From the NCBI GenBank assembly GCA_900315075.1, contig OMXV01000002.1, positions 1 through 64,000 on the forward strand: a stretch of 64,000 nt of DNA, written 5' to 3'. Shown in pieces: positions 50,601-60,600 of the stretch; position 1 is the stretch's first letter, and every line of letters begins with the position of its first letter. The notes under the pieces are model-generated. The model searched no databases. It had not been told where the DNA came from and worked only from the letters and a program-made list of their open reading frames with translations. Source of the stretch: an uncultured Prevotellaceae bacterium (lineage in GTDB: Bacteria > Bacteroidota > Bacteroidia > Bacteroidales > Bacteroidaceae). The position numbers were made by a program, and so were the translations under genes.

Positions 50601-52525
50601 GATACAAGCAGGATGATTATCGCATGCTCAACGAATTCTATAAACAGAAGATACAGCAGGTGCATATTGTGGGTGAATATGCCAATCTGATGGTTAGAGA
50701 CTATGATGCGGCATTGAGGTATGTGCACGACTATTTCCAGATGGATTACAAAAAGTTTGTCGCTAAATATTTCAAGGGGGAGAGATACGATGATATACAG
50801 CGTAATCTGACTCCTGGGAAGTATAAACAACTTTTTGGGGATTTGTCTAAACGGCAAATGGACATCATCACCGACAAGGACTCCCGGTGTATCGTAGTGG
50901 CTGCCGGACCAGGGAGTGGAAAAACACGTGTGTTGGTTCATAAACTGGCTTCACTGTTGCAGTTGGAAGACGTGAAACATGAGCAATTGTTGATGCTTAC
51001 ATTTTCACGTGCAGCTGCAACGGAGTTCAAACAACGGCTCATCAAATTGATTGGCAATGCTGCATATTTCGTCGAGATAAAGACATTCCACTCTTATTGT
51101 TTTGATTTGTTAGGAAGAATTGGCAATCTTGATGAGGTGGAAAATGTGGTCGCAAAGGCGGTCGATATGATTAATCAGGGAGAAGTGGAGCCAACAAAAA
51201 TCGGGAAGACGGTACTTGTCATCGATGAGGCGCAGGATATGAGCATAGATGAGTATGAACTTGTCACGGCACTGATGGTGAGGAATGAAGAGATGCGGGT
51301 AATTGCCGTAGGAGATGACGACCAGAATATCTTTGAGTTTCGTGGGTCCAATTCCATGTTTATGGGAATGTTGGCACAGATGTCTGGCAGTAAGTTGGTT
51401 GAGATGACTGAAAACTACCGCAGTTCGCATCATGTCGTAAACTATTCTAATGCCTTTGTCAAGATGATAGGTCATAGGATGAAAACTACTCCTATTATCT
51501 CGAAGAGCGATGAATCAGGATGGGTGGAGGTAACACAGCATACATCTTGGGAAATGTTTGAACCTCTAACACAGAACTTGCTGAGACATCGGGGACAGGG
51601 CACATCCTGTGTGCTTACACAAACCAACGAGGAGGCCGTGATACTTGTAGCTTTATTGAGGAAAAAAGGCGTTAATGGGAAATTGATACAATCACTGGAT
51701 GGGTTCCGTTTTTGGAATCTTGCTGAGGTTAGGGCTTTTTTGAAATATATAGATGGAAGGGTAAATACACCGCTGATTTCAGATGATTTGTGGGAGGCGG
51801 CAAAAGGTGTGGTTTATGAAAAGTATGAGCAAAGTCAGAGTCTAACATATCTTAAACGTTGTGTCGAGTTGTTTGAACAGACAAACAAGACAAAATACAT
51901 TAGTGATTTCAAGGAATTTGTCTTTGAATCGTCGGTGGAGGATTTCTGCGACCTTTCTGATGTCGAGGTAGTGGTTTCGACCATTCATAAGGCCAAGGGG
52001 AGGGAGTTTGACGATGTGTATATGCTGATATCCGACAATTATAGGAAGGACGATGACTTGATGCGGCGTTATTATGTTGGGATGACGAGGGCTAAGAAAC
52101 GACTGTTTATACATACTAATAGTCGCCTTTTTAGCAGAATCTATGCAGATAATTATATTGTTGACCAGCAAGACTATTCTATACCTGAGGAAATAATCTT
52201 ACAATTGTCGCACAAAGATGTCTATTTAGGATTCTTCCGTAATAGGAAACGAGAGATATTGGCTCTCAGGGGAGGGGATAAATTGTCTTTCAGAGACAAT
52301 GTCCTACATGATGTAAAGACAGATAAGCCGATGGCAAAACTGTCTCAGAATATGCAAAAGACATTGGCCGAGTGGTTCAACAGAGGCTATCAGGTGAAGA
52401 CTGCCTCTGTAAGATTCATCGTGGCATGGAAACCCAAAGACGCACCAAGTCGGGAACCAGAAACGGCTGTTCTGTTGGTCGACTTAGTGCTATCTCGTTT
52501 TCAGGAAGTTGAGGAAATGGCGTAG
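47648..52525 (+). CDS. Giant exonuclease-RecQ-UvrD helicase fusion
   Basis: A 1625-residue protein with three enzyme modules. Residues about 20-150 resemble a DnaQ/DEDD exonuclease: WAIVDVEVG (DxE), VCGHNIIHHDAKYL, and an Asp-containing third motif around NDCEKAQELLFDE. Residues about 265-640 are a RecQ-type helicase: FPTGGGKSLTFQLPAL, VIDEAHCFSAWGQDFR, SCFTATA and QEAGRAGRD. Helical and winged-helix-like linkers follow. Residues about 1065-1520 are a UvrD/Rep helicase: AAGPGSGKTRVLVHKLA, VIDEAQDMS, TENYRSS, STIHKAKGREFDDVYML and YYVGMTRAKKRL. All ATPase motifs are intact. Proteins of this size are, as far as I recall, annotated only as RecQ in other Bacteroidales. A second possible start is ATG at 47690. 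Confidence 0.92.
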   Translation: MYHGLYDQIVSNLSMDNHFQCVRWAIVDVEVGMQDHKIHDIGALRCDGAVYHQASKTDLFVFLQDVDFVCGHNIIHHDAKYLFGDETHPWVLVDTLYMSPLLFPERPYHRLVKDDKLVSDQMNNPVNDCEKAQELLFDEIEHWKSLTQAKRDIFRLLLDGKQEFGGFFQLVGDETTDECLSELIMSEYRGRICGHADMAMLIDQYPCELAYALALIDTTDHRSITPGWVLFHFPEVEYVVRLLRHSHCEEGCEYCNEQLNLFPNLKTFFGYDQFRTYEGEPLQQRAAEAAIEGKSLLAIFPTGGGKSLTFQLPALMEGRSVHGLTVVISPLLSLMKDQVDNLAEHGITDAVTINGLLDPISRSLAIQRVMDGDASLLYIAPEMLRSKTIEKILLSRHVVRFVIDEAHCFSAWGQDFRVDYLYIGKFIREYQKKKQHRGCLHPIPVSCFTATAKQKVIQDIRDYFKQTLDLGLELYVTTASRTNLRYSVIHADTDEEKYTKLRALVAEDDCPAIVYVSRTKRCKTLAAKLTRDGYRALPFHGKMESDVKIAYQDAFMNGKVNIMVATSAFGMGVDKKDVGLVIHYDISDSLENYVQEAGRAGRDPHVNAKCYVLYSDSDLDKHFILLNQTKLSISEIQQVWRAVKNLTKQRMRVCCSPLEIARQAGWDDSVGDIETRVKTAISALEQAGYLERGNNVPHVYATGITVRNVDEARKRITESMLFESNEIESAVRIIKSLISQKHIAKAQDAEAESRVDYLADILSMTKSEVVSAVERMRQEGILADTKDLSAYLQDAGDSEVKSQKLLKHYAEIERYILSHIPDETWHISSKQLNENAVRDGILASNEKDIRTLLFFLSVKGYTRKKEDAAHNMAIKRNADKQTTLQRFERRLEICRMTVEWLYKIVKETGGETTQNKAVQFSVVQLLNDIKSSHLSLFGNWDNLQIEEVEEALLYLTKIGALKLEGGFLVLYNAMDIKRKKETKIRYKQDDYRMLNEFYKQKIQQVHIVGEYANLMVRDYDAALRYVHDYFQMDYKKFVAKYFKGERYDDIQRNLTPGKYKQLFGDLSKRQMDIITDKDSRCIVVAAGPGSGKTRVLVHKLASLLQLEDVKHEQLLMLTFSRAAATEFKQRLIKLIGNAAYFVEIKTFHSYCFDLLGRIGNLDEVENVVAKAVDMINQGEVEPTKIGKTVLVIDEAQDMSIDEYELVTALMVRNEEMRVIAVGDDDQNIFEFRGSNSMFMGMLAQMSGSKLVEMTENYRSSHHVVNYSNAFVKMIGHRMKTTPIISKSDESGWVEVTQHTSWEMFEPLTQNLLRHRGQGTSCVLTQTNEEAVILVALLRKKGVNGKLIQSLDGFRFWNLAEVRAFLKYIDGRVNTPLISDDLWEAAKGVVYEKYEQSQSLTYLKRCVELFEQTNKTKYISDFKEFVFESSVEDFCDLSDVEVVVSTIHKAKGREFDDVYMLISDNYRKDDDLMRRYYVGMTRAKKRLFIHTNSRLFSRIYADNYIVDQQDYSIPEEIILQLSHKDVYLGFFRNRKREILALRGGDKLSFRDNVLHDVKTDKPMAKLSQNMQKTLAEWFNRGYQVKTASVRFIVAWKPKDAPSREPETAVLLVDLVLSRFQEVEEMA

Positions 52526-52530
52526 TTTTA

Positions 52531-52908
52531 TTATGCTTTTACCGCCACAACTTCAATTTCTACCAATGCGTTTTTGGGTAATGTTTTCACTGCTACAGCG
52601 GAGCGAGCAGGGTAGGGGACTTTGAAAAACTCTGCATATATGCTATTCATATCGGCGAAGTCGGCCATATTGGCAAGAAAAACGGTGGTCTTTACTACAT
52701 TACCCATCGTGAGGCCTGCTTCCTCGAGTATTGCTTGAATGTTGAGCAGTGACTGCCTACTTTGTTCCTTGATGCCCCCTTCTGGGAATGCCCCAGTTGC
52801 AGGGTCAATGGGCAGTTGCCCCGATGTATAGACGAAGTTTCCTACATGGATGGCCTGGCTGTAGGGACCGATGGCTCCGGGAGCCTTTTCTGTGATGATT
52901 GCTTTCAT
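52531..52908 (-). CDS. ridA: RidA-family enamine/imine deaminase
   Basis: A 125-residue protein of the YjgF/YER057c/UK114 family that hydrolyses reactive enamines and imines released by PLP enzymes. The family motifs are clear: APGAIGPYSQAI, VYTSGQLPIDP, GNVVKTTVFLANM and the Arg in PARSAVAVKTLP that binds the substrate carboxylate, with the final VEIEVVAV. It is monocistronic and convergent with the helicase gene, five bases apart. Confidence 0.94.
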   Translation of the reverse strand: MKAIITEKAPGAIGPYSQAIHVGNFVYTSGQLPIDPATGAFPEGGIKEQSRQSLLNIQAILEEAGLTMGNVVKTTVFLANMADFADMNSIYAEFFKVPYPARSAVAVKTLPKNALVEIEVVAVKA

Positions 52909-52950
52909 TGTATTTATATTTTGAGTGGATAAGAGGTAAGAGGTGAGGGT

Positions 52951-52966
52951 TCCTGAACTCCCAATT
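52951..52966. repeat. Dispersed ACTCC-type repeat, short copy
   Basis: CCTGAACTCCCAATTATT near the stop codon of the MuiA-like gene resembles the end of the copies at 21691 and 39589. Confidence 0.4.
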
Positions 52967-54869
52967 ATTCAATTACCAATTTACGGTTCTTTGGATATTT
53001 CACACGATATTGCACGATTAGTTCTTTTTGCTCGTTTGGCATGAGGCTAAGTGGCCAGGTGATGATACCATTCTCCTTGTCGAGTGAGCCACCGCTCAGT
53101 TCCTCAGTGGTCACGGTAATACCGGAATTTTGCGAGACTGGAATCTGGTCTTTCAGTGTCATGGTAACGGCCTCACTGCGGGTGTTCTTCACTGTGATGC
53201 GCCAGGTCATGGTTTGTTCTTGCGACGAGGCTAACAACTTGCGGGTGGACTTATCGGCCACTTTTGTACGCTGGATGATGATACTGTTGTCGCGACCCAG
53301 GGAGAAGTGGAGTGTGTCGCTGGGCACATTGGGGTCGATGATAGTCTTTCCAACAAATGAATTGTCGAAGAATACGTTTGCCTCACCTTCGAGGAGGTTG
53401 TATGTGCCCCATCCTGTGGCATCTGCTACGAGGAAAGCCTCTTTGTCGGCACGTGGAATACCTACATATTGATAGGTAGCAGGCAGTTGATGGCGGGCAA
53501 TTTCGGTGACTGTGGCCTTGCCGTCGGAAAGGAGTGTGAGAGGCCTTCCTATCTCAAATTCATAACCAAATTGTGCTTTTTGTTCCTGCACTTCAATCAA
53601 TACACTCTCATCTAAAACTTCTGCTTCTTTTCTATATCCGGATTTCAAGGCATCAACAGACTCCTCCGGGGCCATGGCCATTTGGTTGCCACGTCCTCTA
53701 CTACTGCGCTTCTGTGTGCTATAGCCAACGACTACCACTTCTTCAAGCGAACTGGCATCTTCTTTCAGCTGGACATTTAGTGTAGGGCTATTTACTCTCA
53801 AGGTTTTTTGTATATAACCAATACATGTGAATTTCAGTTCCTTTTTGTCTTTAGGCAAAGTAAGGGAATAACGACCCTCAAAGTCGGTTACAGTACCAAG
53901 CGTTGTTCCTACAATCTGTACCGTGGCACCGATGAGGGGGGCACCTTTCTCATCGGTGACAAGACCAGAGACACCATCTCCCTCATCTGCTTGGCTATAT
54001 TGTGGCGCCTTGCGCCCGTAGTCAAGCCAGTATGTGCGCAATTCAGGGGCGATGTTTGAGCGGTTGGGATTTGATGAAGAGAGGGTTACGGGCACGTTTT
54101 CCCATTTTTCTTTGGTGTTTTGGAATATATTGGCCTTGTAGGACAATTGCAAGGGCTTTGACAAACCCTCAGAACGTACATCGTAGGTGGGATACCAACC
54201 GGCATTCTTCACATAGTAGGAAATGTTGAATTCTGCACGGCAGGCCTGTGGCACATCCACTTTTACATCGACCTCTGTCACGGTGGTCAGTTTCAAATGG
54301 GCGATGGAGTCAACGGTATTTTCCAACCGTTGTTTTTTCTCTGCCACCTTCATAAGATTATCGTCGATGTCAATCAATTTCTTTTTCAGTGCAAGGAGCT
54401 CTTGTGAATAGTAATTGTTGAGTTCCTTGATACCGGCCAATGGCGTGACGGCGGTACGGTTGCCCACAGAACAGTTGGTCTTCACCATCTCAAGTTGGGA
54501 TTCAATTACCTCACGTTGGGCACGTAACTGACGTTCCTCATCGGCGGCAGCTTTCACTTTCTGCTGTGCCTCTTTCAGTTGGCCAACTTGTTTTACACTA
54601 TCGGGATGAGCCTTGCGATAGTTCACACCGACGACGGTCAGTTTGCCTTTCACACGCATTTGAAGGCTTTTCACATCGGTATAGGGAGACAATCCGGTGA
54701 ATGTGATTATTTGTTCTCCGGCTGTGAGGTTTAGCGACATCGAACGCTCCACTTGCGCACCATTGGCAAATACTGTCACATGTTTAATAGGGGCATCATG
54801 TTTGTTGTCTGCAAGGGCACCTAATCCCAGCATCAGGAATGACATAAAAAATAGGATTCTAGTTTTCAT
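52965..54869 (-). CDS. MuiA-like DUF4139 protein with inserted carboxypeptidase-like domain
   Basis: A 634-residue exported protein (signal peptide ending LGALA). The N-terminal part (about residues 25-290) has the DUF4140 strands and a long coiled coil (LKEAQQKVKAAADEERQLRAQ region), as in the mucoidy inhibitor A family. The DUF4139 beta domain is split: at residues about 299-370 lies a CarboxypepD_reg-like domain (VSGLVTDEKGAPLIGATV, TDFEGRYSLTL) followed by EEVVVVGYSTQKRSSRG at about 376-392, which copies the start of a SusC receptor with TonB-box and plug entry. DUF4139 resumes and runs to the end. Function unknown. Confidence 0.85.
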   Translation of the reverse strand: MKTRILFFMSFLMLGLGALADNKHDAPIKHVTVFANGAQVERSMSLNLTAGEQIITFTGLSPYTDVKSLQMRVKGKLTVVGVNYRKAHPDSVKQVGQLKEAQQKVKAAADEERQLRAQREVIESQLEMVKTNCSVGNRTAVTPLAGIKELNNYYSQELLALKKKLIDIDDNLMKVAEKKQRLENTVDSIAHLKLTTVTEVDVKVDVPQACRAEFNISYYVKNAGWYPTYDVRSEGLSKPLQLSYKANIFQNTKEKWENVPVTLSSSNPNRSNIAPELRTYWLDYGRKAPQYSQADEGDGVSGLVTDEKGAPLIGATVQIVGTTLGTVTDFEGRYSLTLPKDKKELKFTCIGYIQKTLRVNSPTLNVQLKEDASSLEEVVVVGYSTQKRSSRGRGNQMAMAPEESVDALKSGYRKEAEVLDESVLIEVQEQKAQFGYEFEIGRPLTLLSDGKATVTEIARHQLPATYQYVGIPRADKEAFLVADATGWGTYNLLEGEANVFFDNSFVGKTIIDPNVPSDTLHFSLGRDNSIIIQRTKVADKSTRKLLASSQEQTMTWRITVKNTRSEAVTMTLKDQIPVSQNSGITVTTEELSGGSLDKENGIITWPLSLMPNEQKELIVQYRVKYPKNRKLVIE

Positions 54870-54895
54870 AAGCTTATTATAATGGTTTATAGGCG

Positions 54896-54903
54896 CAAAT
54901 ATA
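54896..54903 (-). promoter_or_regulatory. Promoter -7 element of the MuiA-like gene
   Basis: TATATTTG on the minus strand, 27 bases before the start codon. No clear -33 element. Confidence 0.45.
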
Positions 54904-55040
54904 GTGCTTTTCTTTGGAGTATCATTAAATAGTCAATATTTTTGGGATTTCTTTTGCTTCATTAACGATTGTGTGATAATAGCTTCTGTTGTATGGAAAT
55001 CACCATTTATGCTAATGCTTCCCACCCTTAAACAAACAAC

Positions 55041-55070
55041 GAGCCTCTTGAATGAAATTTCAAGAGGCTC
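55041..55070 (-). terminator. Terminator of pnp
   Basis: GAGCCTCTTGAA (55041-55052) pairs with TTCAAGAGGCTC (55059-55070), extended by ACAAC/GTTGT across a two-base bulge. On the minus strand a T-rich run follows. Confidence 0.75.
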
Positions 55071-55097
55071 GTGTTGTGCTATAGTCTTTGTGGAGAA

Positions 55098-57449
55098 TTA
55101 GTCACGGTCAAGACTGTCGTTGAAGTCCTTTGGCTCATGATTTGCTAAGGGGTCATGGAAGTCGTTGCGACGAGGAGGACGGTTGCCATTACGGCCATGG
55201 TCATTGCCGTTACGGTTGCCGCGGTCGGCATTGCGGTTACCACGGTCGCCACGCTCAGGGCGTGGGCGGCGCTCACGTTCAGCATATCCCTCGGGCTTCG
55301 GCTCTAAGACGCGGTGCGACAGCTTGTACTTACCTGTCTTCGGGTCGATTTCCAACAGTTTCACTTTGATTTTGTCTCCTTCCTTGATTCCGGCGTCCTC
55401 AACGGTTTCAAGACGTTTCCACTCAATCTCGGAGATGTGAAGCAGACCATCCTTACCTGGCAGAATTTCTACGAAGCAGCCGTAGGGCATAATGGAGCGG
55501 ACGGTACCCTCATAGACCTCGCCCACCTCTGGGATAGCCACGATAGCTTTAATTTTGGCAACAGCAGCGTCGATGCTCTCCTTGTTGGGAGCGCTAACCT
55601 GCACCTTGCCTACACCATCCTCTTCGTCGATAGTGATGGTAGCACCAGTATCCTCCTGCATCTGCTGGATAATCTTTCCACCAGGGCCGATAACTGCACC
55701 GATAAACTCCTTCGGAATCTCGAAGGCAACGATGCGAGGTACATGAGGCTTGAGGTCGGCACGTGGTTCGCTGATGGTCTCGGTAATTTTGCCCAAGATA
55801 TGCTCACGACCTTCCTTAGCCTGCATCAGTGCTTTCTCTAAGATGTCGAAACTCAGACCGTCGCACTTGATGTCCATCTGTGTGGCGGTAAGACCGTCGA
55901 TGGTACCAGTGGTCTTGAAGTCCATGTCGCCAAGGTGGTCCTCGTCGCCAAGGATGTCGCTCAGCACAGCATATTTGTCTTCACCAGGATTCTTAATCAG
56001 ACCCATGGCGATACCACTGACAGGTTTCTTGATAGGTACACCCGCATCCATGAGTGCCAGTGTGCCGGCGCAAACGGTAGCCATAGAGGAAGAACCATTG
56101 CTCTCCAAAATCTGGCTTACCACACGCACTGTATAGGGGAATTCTGCGGGCACCATGTCTTTGAGGGCGCGCCATGCTAAGTGTCCATGACCAATCTCAC
56201 GGCGGCCAACAGAGCGCTGCGCCTTGGCCTCACCCGTACAGAATGGTGGGAAATTGTAGTGGAGCAAGAAACGCATGTAACCCTTGTCGAGCACATCGTC
56301 CACTAATTTCTCGTCGAGTTTGGTGCCTAAGGTCACAGTGGTGAGCGACTGTGTCTCGCCACGGGTGAAGATAGAACTGCCATGAGGCATCGGCAGTGGT
56401 GAAACCTCACACCAGATGGGACGTATCTCGTTGGTCTTGCGGCCATCGAGGCGGATACCCTCATCGAGGATGCAGCGGCGCATGGCATCGCGCATCACAT
56501 CGTGGTAGTAACGGTCCATCAGTGCCTCGATATCCTCGCGGGTGAGAGCTTCTTCGTCTTTCTCAGTAGCCTCTTCACCTTTGGCGTCAAGCTCAGCAAA
56601 GTATTTCTCCTTGAAGTCGTCAAGAATTTTCTGGAAAGCGTCAGCACGGTCGTGCTTCTCCAAAGCCTGCTTTGTCACATCGTAGGCTGGTTGGTACAGT
56701 TCTTTGTTCATACGCTCACGAAGTTCCTCATCGTTTACCTCATGGCAGTATTCACGCTTCACGTCGGTACCAAGTTCCTTGGAAAGCTCTGCCTGAAGCT
56801 CACACATCGGGCGGATGGCATCCATTGCCACTTTTAATGCACCGAGCAAGTCTTGCTCTGTCACTTCTTTCATTTCACCTTCCACCATCATGATGTTATC
56901 GGCAGAGGCACCTACCATGATGTCCATGTCTGCATTCTTCATCTGGTCGAAAGTGGGGTCTATTACATATTCACCGTTGACACGTGCAACGCGAACCTCT
57001 GAAATGGGGCATTCAAAAGGAATATCTGAACAAGCCAGGGCGGCTGAGGCGGCAAATCCGGCCAATGCGTCGGGCTGATCCACTCCGTCGGCGGAGAGCA
57101 ACATTACGTTGACATAAACTTCGGCGTGATAATTCGACGGGAACAAGGGGCGTAGTACGCGGTCCACGAGTCTCGAAGTGAGAATCTCGTTGTCGCTGGG
57201 CTTGCCCTCGCGTTTAGTGAAACCGCCGGGGAAACGTCCGGCAGCGGCATACTGTTCTCTGTAGTCAACCTGCAAAGGCATAAAATCTGTACCGGGAACG
57301 GCATCTTTTGCGGCACAAACAGTGGCCAAAAGTACGGTGTTGCCCATGCGGAGCATCACGCTACCGTCGGCTTGCTTTGCCACTTTCCCGGTCTCAATGC
57401 TGATGCTTCTACCATCAGGCAATGATACTGTTTTCGTAATTACGTTCAT
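55098..57449 (-). CDS. pnp: Polynucleotide phosphorylase
   Basis: A 783-residue exoribonuclease that degrades RNA from the 3' end using phosphate. Two RNase PH cores are present ([50 protein letters not shown]), then a KH domain (about 555-615, [15 protein letters not shown]) and an S1 domain (about 620-700, [17 protein letters not shown]). The last 70 residues form a disordered Arg/Gly/Asn-rich tail with RGNRN and RPPRR words and an acidic end. The gene is monocistronic, with a TAACTTTG element on the minus strand at 57505-57512. Confidence 0.96.
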   Translation of the reverse strand: MNVITKTVSLPDGRSISIETGKVAKQADGSVMLRMGNTVLLATVCAAKDAVPGTDFMPLQVDYREQYAAAGRFPGGFTKREGKPSDNEILTSRLVDRVLRPLFPSNYHAEVYVNVMLLSADGVDQPDALAGFAASAALACSDIPFECPISEVRVARVNGEYVIDPTFDQMKNADMDIMVGASADNIMMVEGEMKEVTEQDLLGALKVAMDAIRPMCELQAELSKELGTDVKREYCHEVNDEELRERMNKELYQPAYDVTKQALEKHDRADAFQKILDDFKEKYFAELDAKGEEATEKDEEALTREDIEALMDRYYHDVMRDAMRRCILDEGIRLDGRKTNEIRPIWCEVSPLPMPHGSSIFTRGETQSLTTVTLGTKLDEKLVDDVLDKGYMRFLLHYNFPPFCTGEAKAQRSVGRREIGHGHLAWRALKDMVPAEFPYTVRVVSQILESNGSSSMATVCAGTLALMDAGVPIKKPVSGIAMGLIKNPGEDKYAVLSDILGDEDHLGDMDFKTTGTIDGLTATQMDIKCDGLSFDILEKALMQAKEGREHILGKITETISEPRADLKPHVPRIVAFEIPKEFIGAVIGPGGKIIQQMQEDTGATITIDEEDGVGKVQVSAPNKESIDAAVAKIKAIVAIPEVGEVYEGTVRSIMPYGCFVEILPGKDGLLHISEIEWKRLETVEDAGIKEGDKIKVKLLEIDPKTGKYKLSHRVLEPKPEGYAERERRPRPERGDRGNRNADRGNRNGNDHGRNGNRPPRRNDFHDPLANHEPKDFNDSLDRD

Positions 57450-57504
57450 CTAAAAACTTTGTTGTTTTGATACATCTAATAGTGTTACATCTAAAAAATT
57501 GCCG

Positions 57505-57512
57505 CAAAGTTA
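57505..57512 (-). promoter_or_regulatory. Promoter -7 element of pnp
   Basis: TAACTTTG on the minus strand, 55 bases before the pnp start, fits TAnnTTTG. Confidence 0.5.
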
Positions 57513-57616
57513 CTCAAAAAAAAGGAATTGAGGAAAAAAACTTGCTTTAAATCAATAGAAAATGCAAAAACTTAACTTTTTAAGAAATTCCGTGTACTAT
57601 TTAAGAATAATTTGCG

Positions 57617-57624
57617 TATTTTTG
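57617..57624 (+). promoter_or_regulatory. Promoter -7 element of the TonB receptor gene
   Basis: TATTTTTG on the plus strand, 60 bases before the start codon; no clear -33 element. Confidence 0.45.
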
Positions 57625-57683
57625 CAACGCAGAAACCAAAATAAGGTATTTAGTCCTATTTTTTAATTAAATTTTTACAAGAC

Positions 57684-60600
57684 ATGCAGAAAAGATTTCT
57701 CTTTCTGATTGCCATGATGATGATGGTCACTACCACCATCATGGCACAAGTTACCACCTCAAGTATGAGTGGTAAGGTCACTGAGGGCAGCGAAAGTGGT
57801 GAGCCCGTCATTGGTGCCTCTGTGCTGGCTGTGCACGAGCCATCCGGTACACGCTATACCGCAGTGACAAACATTGATGGCCGATTCAATATTCAAGGTA
57901 TGCGTACGGGTGGACCGTATGCAGTGACCGTGAGATATGTCGGCTATCAAGATAAGACGCTCAGCGGTATTACCTTGCAGCTGGCTGAAACCTATGATCT
58001 CAACGTATGGATCTCGGAGGATGCCAACGAACTCTCTGAGGTGGTGGTCACTGGAAGGGCTTCGAAATTCTCTGTTGAGAAGATGGGCGCCTCTACCAAC
58101 ATTAACAATGCTCAAATCAGGGCACTGCCTACTGTGACACGTAACATTACCGACCTTACCCGCCTCTCTCCCTATGGTGGTAATGGTATGACATTTGGTG
58201 GCTTTGACGGACGTTCCGCTACGTTCTCGGTTGATGGTGCCAGCTTCAACAATGACTTCGGTCTGAGTTCCAACCTCCCCGGTGGTGGTAGTCCTATCTC
58301 CATCGAGGCTATCGAAGAAGCTCAGGTGGCAATCTCTCCCTTTGATGTCCGTGAGACTGACTTCATTGGCGGTAAACTCAACACCGTCACCAAGTCGGGT
58401 ACTAATACATTTAAAGGTAGTGCTTATATCTACCATCGTAATGAGAACATGCAGGGTGACGCCATCGACCGTGTGCAAATACCCAGTGCAAGGGATAAAG
58501 ACCGTAATACCACTTACGGTTTCACCCTTGGGGGCCCAATTATCAAAAACAAGTTGTTCTTCTTCGCCAATGGTGAGATGACACAGATTCCAACCGTTGT
58601 CAACCGTTGGAGGGCTACGACGAATGGTGTTGCTAATTCCGAACTGTATCAGTCGCGTACGACAGTTGCTGACATGCAGCGTGTCTCCGACTTCGTGAAG
58701 AGCAAATATGGTTATAACACTGGTTCATTTACCAATTTCCCCGCTGACGAGAACAACTACAAGTTGCTTGCTCGTATCGACTGGAACATCACCGACCGTC
58801 ATCACCTGGCAGTGAGATACAATTATACAAAGAACCGCTATTGGAGCAATCCCAATGCCTCGTCAATGGACGGTGGTACACGTTCGGCTTACGCACGTAT
58901 GTCGCAGTACTCCATGTCGTTTGCCAATTCTTTGTATGCCATGGACAACCTGGTGCACTCATTCTCGTTCGACCTCAATAGCCGCTTGGCCGACAATCTC
59001 AACAACCAGTTCCTCGCAACTTATACCATCAAGAACGACGTCCGTGCCTCCGACTCATCGGAGTTCCCATTCATTGATATCCTCGATGGCACGTATAGCA
59101 ATGGCAATTACATGGCATTAGGATATGAGCTTTTCACATGGAACAATGCCGTACATGATAAGGTGTGGAACATCAAGGATGACATTACTTATTATTTAGG
59201 CAAGCACAAACTCATGGGTGGTATAGCCTTTGAGCACAAAATGGCCGACAACCAGTATATGCGTAACGGTACAGGTTACTATCGCTATGAGAGTGTGGAC
59301 GATTTCATTAACGGAGCAATGCCCCAAGTGGTCTGTCTTACCTACGGTTACGATGGTGAGGCAAAACCGGCAGCACGTATCCAAACCAATATGGTGGGAG
59401 TCTATGCACAGGATGAATGGAATGTTACCGACAAATTCAAACTCACCATGGGTATGCGTCTTGACGGACTTTTCTTCAACAACGGCGACCTGATGACAAA
59501 TGGCGTACGCACAGAGGGCATTTTCGATGAGAATGGTAATGCTACCATGGCTCTGTATGACAAAAATCATAATCCAATCTTAAATTCTTCGAATAAAGCC
59601 TATCCAATTTACGATGAAAATGGCAAGCCTGTCAGAAGCGGTATTCTTGGACTGAATTATTATGATAACGACGGAAACGTGCGATATATCGATACTGGCA
59701 AGTGGCCCAGTAGCAACATTATATTATCACCCCGCGTGGGATTCACATACGATGTATTTGGAGACAAAACGCTGAAAGTGCGTGGAGGTACAGGACTCTT
59801 CACAGGACCTCTGCCACTTGTGTTCTTCACCAATATGCCTACCAACGGCGGTATGGTGCAGTATCAGGCACAACTTAATGCCAAAAACACCGATATGAGC
59901 GTGTTCAATGGTGGGCTGGTGACAGATGCCAATGGCAAACCTACCATTGCTGCCCTGCGCGATAAAATCATCTCATTGGGACACCCAGAAACCATCACTC
60001 CCGAGGATGGAGCTACACCTTCTTCCATCTCGGCTGTTGATCCAGACTTTAAGATGCCGATGGTGTGGAAGTCATCAATCGCCATCGACTATCAGTTGCC
60101 GGTATCCTTCCCCTTCACTATCACTTTGGAGACTATCTTCGACAAGATGATTCACGACCGTTCCATCTCCGACTGGAGTATCCCATCAGTGGGTGGATTC
60201 GCAAGATTCAACGGAGTTGACAACCGTCCCATCTATCCCGAGGGTTTCCGTACAGGTACTAAGGCATTTGTGCTTGAGAATACCAATAAGGGATATGGCT
60301 GGCTTAGCAGCATCCAACTCAATGCACAACCCACCGACTGGCTCTCCATTATGGCGGCATATACACACAATGTACGCAAGGAAGTGACTGGTATGCCTGG
60401 CTCGGCCGCTGAGTCGGCATTCACTTACGTGCCTACATACGAGGGACCAAACAACATCAAGTTACATAACTCGCAGTATAATACTCCCAACCGCTTCGTG
60501 GCATCCGTTACCGCCAGCGATAAGAGCGGCAACCAGTACAGCCTTATCTATGAGACATGGCAAGGTGGTTACAACTACTCATATATGATGGTCAACGATA

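Noticed and set aside
57759..58478. Minus-strand frame of 239 codons
   Set aside because: It is opposite the N-terminal and plug region of the TonB receptor and has no independent features.
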